Assembly (NCBI GenBank): GCA_028023455.1
Contig: JAQFVV010012396.1
Coordinates: 21,698,750-21,762,749 of the forward strand
DNA: 64,000 bases
Origin: Epiperipatus broadwayi
Lineage: Eukaryota > Onychophora > Udeonychophora > Euonychophora > Peripatidae
Direction: 5' to 3'
The position numbers and the translations under genes were made by a program. Under the pieces are notes generated by a model, which was given only the letters and a program-made list of their open reading frames with translations, searched no databases and was not told the DNA's origin. Within the stretch, counting starts at the first letter, position 1; each line of letters opens with the position of its first letter. This document shows, piece by piece, positions 60,753 to 64,000 of the stretch.

Positions 60753-61763
60753 CTCTACAAATGATTTTATATCTATACAAAAATTGCTAAGGATTTTTTT
60801 TCCAATACTAGATAATTAACAAACTTGAGTTTTTTGAACATTAATTAACAAATCAAAATATGGTGCATTCATGAGATCAAAACATTCTATAAACTATCTT
60901 TTGAACTATCAAAAATAGTACAATCTTTAGTGTACTGTAGATCCAAAATCCAAGAGAAAAAGATTTTGTTTTGCCTTTAATTGACTCAAATTATAAATTC
61001 AACCACCAAACCATCTTGACTATTGTTTTTTAAGCTGTGTATAAACAATTCCAAAGCTACTTTCATGAAAATGGAAAAGAATGCTTAATTAAATACACAT
61101 CTTTATTTAACAACAAATTTCACTTCAGATGTCTCAGCTTATTTACCTATAGTAAAAATATTTCTCTTAATCTATAATGTAGAAGCTGAATAATATGAAA
61201 TTTTAATGAATAACCAACTAGTTTAGAATAATGCTATAGACATACTATATTAACTGAATAAAGTACTTTGACAAAATTAATAAAACCAATATATAAATCA
61301 CTTTTTATTCTAGATATCTTTCTTGTATTGGCAATGCAGCAAATATTATGTCTACAATGCTTTTTAATTATTTTTTATTAAACTGCACTGAATTTCAAGT
61401 AATCATTTATGTTTGATTGGACAAAACTTATTTAACATATTTTTTACTGTAGTGGATAATAATGACATTCAATGATAATTAGTGCATTCATATCTATTCT
61501 CTTTATTTTAAAAATTAGAACAATAAAAGCCCCCTTAATAGCAGGAGGTATAACTTTATGGGTCCATATATTTTTAAAAATTACAATTACAATTTATGGT
61601 AACACACCATTATCAAATTACTAAAGTTTCTCCATGTATTTCTCAAGATATATAGCCTTTCCATCTTAAAATTTTTTACAAAAAGCTGTTTTGTCTTTGT
61701 TAAGCTGATTACATCACATAATCCCCATTTCTTATGCTTGCACATAACTGTTATTAAAATTGG
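60753..61763. other. AT-rich non-coding DNA, nothing recognised
   Basis: No supported features. Confidence 0.4.
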
Positions 61764-61957
61764 AAAAACTCTTCATACAGTAATGCCACTCAGCACCAGC
61801 CAGATCCAAGACTCCTCACTGATGAAGGCCACAAGCCAGAAACTAGTCTGGGGATATTTGATGAGTAGGCACTAGATGGAAATTTTATGCACAAGCCTTC
61901 TGGAATCCTTGACTACTCTGGCTGGCACTGAGTGGCACTACTATATGGAGAGTTTTG
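61764..61957 (+). mobile_element. Small TIR element carrying a hammerhead ribozyme
   Basis: Terminal inverted repeats of 41 bp (61764-61804 and 61917-61957) differ at six positions by eye. Both contain AAAACTCT, GTGCCACTCAG or TGCCACTCAG, and CCAGCCAGA. The 112-bp centre holds a type I hammerhead (61803-61865) and then a unique segment with GCACTAGATGGAAATTTTAT. The element is non-coding, 194 bp long, and its TIRs alone recur at 56431-56475. It could be a MITE, or an RNA whose folded-back ends extend ribozyme stem I. No clear target-site duplication was seen. Confidence 0.75.
61803..61865 (+). ncRNA. Type I hammerhead ribozyme in TIR element
   Basis: Core CUGAUGA (61819-61825) and GAAA (61839-61842). 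Stem II GGC/GCC (61827-61829, 61835-61837) around CACAA. Stem III AC/GU with loop UA. Cleavage is predicted after C61848. Stem I UCCUCA (61813-61818) pairs with UGGGGA (61849-61854) with one G-U. A further AUC/GAU pairing lies outside an internal loop. The core and inner stem I match the ribozyme at 1040-1100 with several changes, so the two are likely one family. Confidence 0.78.
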
Positions 61958-63124
61958 CTTGTTTTAAGCTGACTATCTTTGTTTAAATACAAATGAGTAG
62001 ATTGTTATCTCAATTTTTGTGTCAATATTCATAATTAAATTATTCCTTCCACTTATTCAAAATATTTACTTTTATCATAAAAAAGAATGCTTTTCTGAAT
62101 TTAATAAGAATGTAATGTCATTTCTCAGGTTAATATAATGTTTTCAATGCATCAAGCAAAGAAATAGTATGACTATAATCAGTATATGACTATATGTTTT
62201 TTTGTAGTTTCAATCATCATTTATTTTTAAGTCTTATTGTCAGTTATTAAACTTCTGTCTTCACATTATAACATTTATTATAAAGTTCCATATTTAATCT
62301 ATTATTCTGCCAAGCAGAAAATGTTACATTTGTTTTTGCTCATATCAGCAACAGTAAAATCATTATCAGAAATCCAATCTGGATTTTTTTTTCACTGAAC
62401 ATAGAATTAGATTTATTTATATCCATAACATACTCCTTAAAAGAATTTCATTCTTCTAATGCATAACCCACACTAACTTCAATATGGTATAATGATGCAA
62501 ATGTTAAAGGCAATATTTCATACTGCTTTTTTAGAAAAAAACTTGTTTTATAGAAATTTCAAATTTAATTTTTTTATTAAAAGTATTATTTCAATAAATA
62601 ATTTCCTAAAAAATAAAATATAGCCACCATAATATTGCAAAATGGAAAAATAAATATACTTTTGTTTACTTCAATTCAGTTGATCACTTTCTTGCAATTA
62701 GTTATTATAATAAAATAAATTTGCATTTTATTATAATAAAAATGGAAAAATAAATATACTCTGTGATCATTTACAAAATGTTGAAAAAATACATCTATTT
62801 AGTCTACAATTGATATGAAAATACTGATAATCCTGAAAAAAATAGCATATTTCCACTATATGAGGTACACTCAAGCTACATTGATTTTTGCAAACTAGAG
62901 ACATACTTAAGAAGATACTGAGATAGAAACCTGTTGAATTTGGCTACATTGCTATATTAACAATAATAGTTGGTAGCATACTCTTTAACATTAGAAGTAA
63001 TTAGTATGAGGAAATAGTATTTAATCTTGCCATACATTTTTTAAGAATAAGGGATTATTATTTAAATATGTTTTTTCATAACATAATAATATAAATATTT
63101 TCAAAAATGTGGACTTAATCAGTA
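61958..63124. other. AT-rich non-coding DNA, minor duplication
   Basis: AAATGGAAAAATAAATATAC occurs at about 62641 and again at about 62742. No gene. Confidence 0.4.
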
Positions 63125-63290
63125 AAGTATTGTTTAGCTTCATGCTCGCAGATCTAACCGCTTCAGCTTCACCTATTTAAATAGAAAGTAGATTGAAGTA
63201 AAGAAGGGTTCCCCCTCGGTTCCCCTCTTTTCTTCCAGAGCACAAGCTTGAGGTTAAAACACCTGTAGAGGTCCCTACTATCACATGTTA
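63125..63290. other. G+C-richer island, possibly a SINE or other repeat
   Basis: Contains GAAGGGTTCCCCCTCGGTTC, CAGAGCACAAGCTTGAGG and CACCTGTAGAGGTCCC, standing out sharply from the AT-rich flanks. On the minus strand AAGCGGTTAGATCTGC vaguely resembles a polymerase III A box. I cannot assign it. Confidence 0.35.
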
Positions 63291-64000
63291 TATGCATATT
63301 GTCAAGGTTATAGCCTCAGTAAATATTACTTATGTAATCAATGTGCATTTAATAAATTTATAATTACAACTTTAAATATGTTACACATAAGTTTAATATT
63401 TAAAATATGTTATAAGCTATAAAGACTTGTAAAAGAGAGAAAAGTATAAAGTATACATTTTTTAATTCTCTATCTTCATTAATTTACCTATCATTTTTGA
63501 TTTAATTTTAATGTAAAAAATACTAAGTGAAAAAAGTTTTTTTTCTCCAAGTAATCATAAATTTTAATTTTAACTTATATAAGAGATAAATAAATAATGT
63601 TTTAAAAAAAAATAAAATAAATATTTTAATACTTTTGTTAAATTTTTGCTTTAGTTGATTATAATTGTTTTTTTCCATTTCTCATTATCTCTCTTCAATG
63701 CAACAAACACTGTTTACCATTCAGTGTAATTAATTAAATTATCTGTTTTTTTTTATGGCAGAAAAAAATTTTAATTGATAAGGAATGTCAAAAACTATAA
63801 TTCTAATTTGGGATTTTGACTGTATTTAATGTATATGATAAAAATCAATGATTATGATATTATTCCCTTATTGCTTTGTAAGGATCAAGATGTGCATTTC
63901 ATGCAAAATGGTGCTAATATCAGCCCAAGGATAACATATTTATAAATATTGATGCTATAGTAATGAATTATGACAAAGACATTACAAAGTGATAAATTAT
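63291..64000. other. AT-rich non-coding DNA, nothing recognised
   Basis: No supported features up to the window end. Confidence 0.4.

Overview
This window looks like AT-rich nuclear DNA (roughly three quarters A+T by eye) from an invertebrate animal. It has no operons or bacterial-type genes. It is filled with (AT)n and (ATT)n microsatellites and with decayed copies of metazoan transposable elements: RTE-type non-LTR retrotransposons, Penelope-like elements (PLEs) with a GIY-YIG domain, a ZBED5-like hAT, a Tc1/mariner-type and a Tigger-like DNA transposon, and tRNA-derived SINEs. The species cannot be settled from the sequence. I see no complete host gene: there is one convincing internal coding exon (1990-2256, minus strand) and a few short coding-like remnants. 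All are unrecognised. Layout: 0-2.3 kb holds an inverted pair of a hammerhead-related repeat, a well-formed hammerhead ribozyme (1040-1100) and the exon. 4.5-6.3 kb is an RTE copy whose 5' part is inverted. 6.6-7.7 kb has coding-like scraps. 10.07-11.38 kb is a TIR-bounded DNA transposon. 14.9-18.3 kb is a nearly intact PLE in its typical tandem form. 18.3-24.5 kb is AT-rich DNA with a TATA promoter-like site and a long hairpin. 24.6-26.0 kb has a second PLE relic, a minisatellite and another inverted pair of the hammerhead repeat. 27.1-28.2 kb is a mariner-type relic, 29.0 kb a SINE, 29.75-32.4 kb the longest RTE copy (minus strand). 37.0-38.7 kb is a hAT relic followed by a long hairpin. 43.5 kb holds a second SINE copy. 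45.4-46.6 kb holds tandem repeats. 48.2, 54.3 and 55.0 kb hold RTE 3' fragments. 50.7-52.0 kb is a palindromic array of hammerhead-bearing 400-bp units. 61.8 kb is a small TIR element with a hammerhead in its middle. The most interesting content is the density and arrangement of hammerhead-ribozyme motifs. I can fold convincing type I hammerheads with short, palindromic stem III at 1040-1100 (+), 50762-50827 (-), 51162-51227 (-), 51409-51466 (+), 51793-51850 (+) and 61803-61865 (+). There is a weaker one at 25569-25623 (-), and versions with a non-consensus core in both PLE terminal repeats. They belong to at least four sequence families: a retrozyme-like 400-bp tandem unit, a small TIR/hairpin element, a dispersed repeat ending in a tRNA B-box-like sequence, and the PLE. 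Three of these families occur as head-to-head inverted pairs or hairpins, so either strand can carry ribozymes. Hammerheads in PLEs, retrozymes and SINEs are known in general. The palindromic four-ribozyme array with a compensatory stem change, and the hammerhead nested inside terminal inverted repeats, are the parts I would look at first. All repeats, folds and homologies were judged by eye without alignment software.
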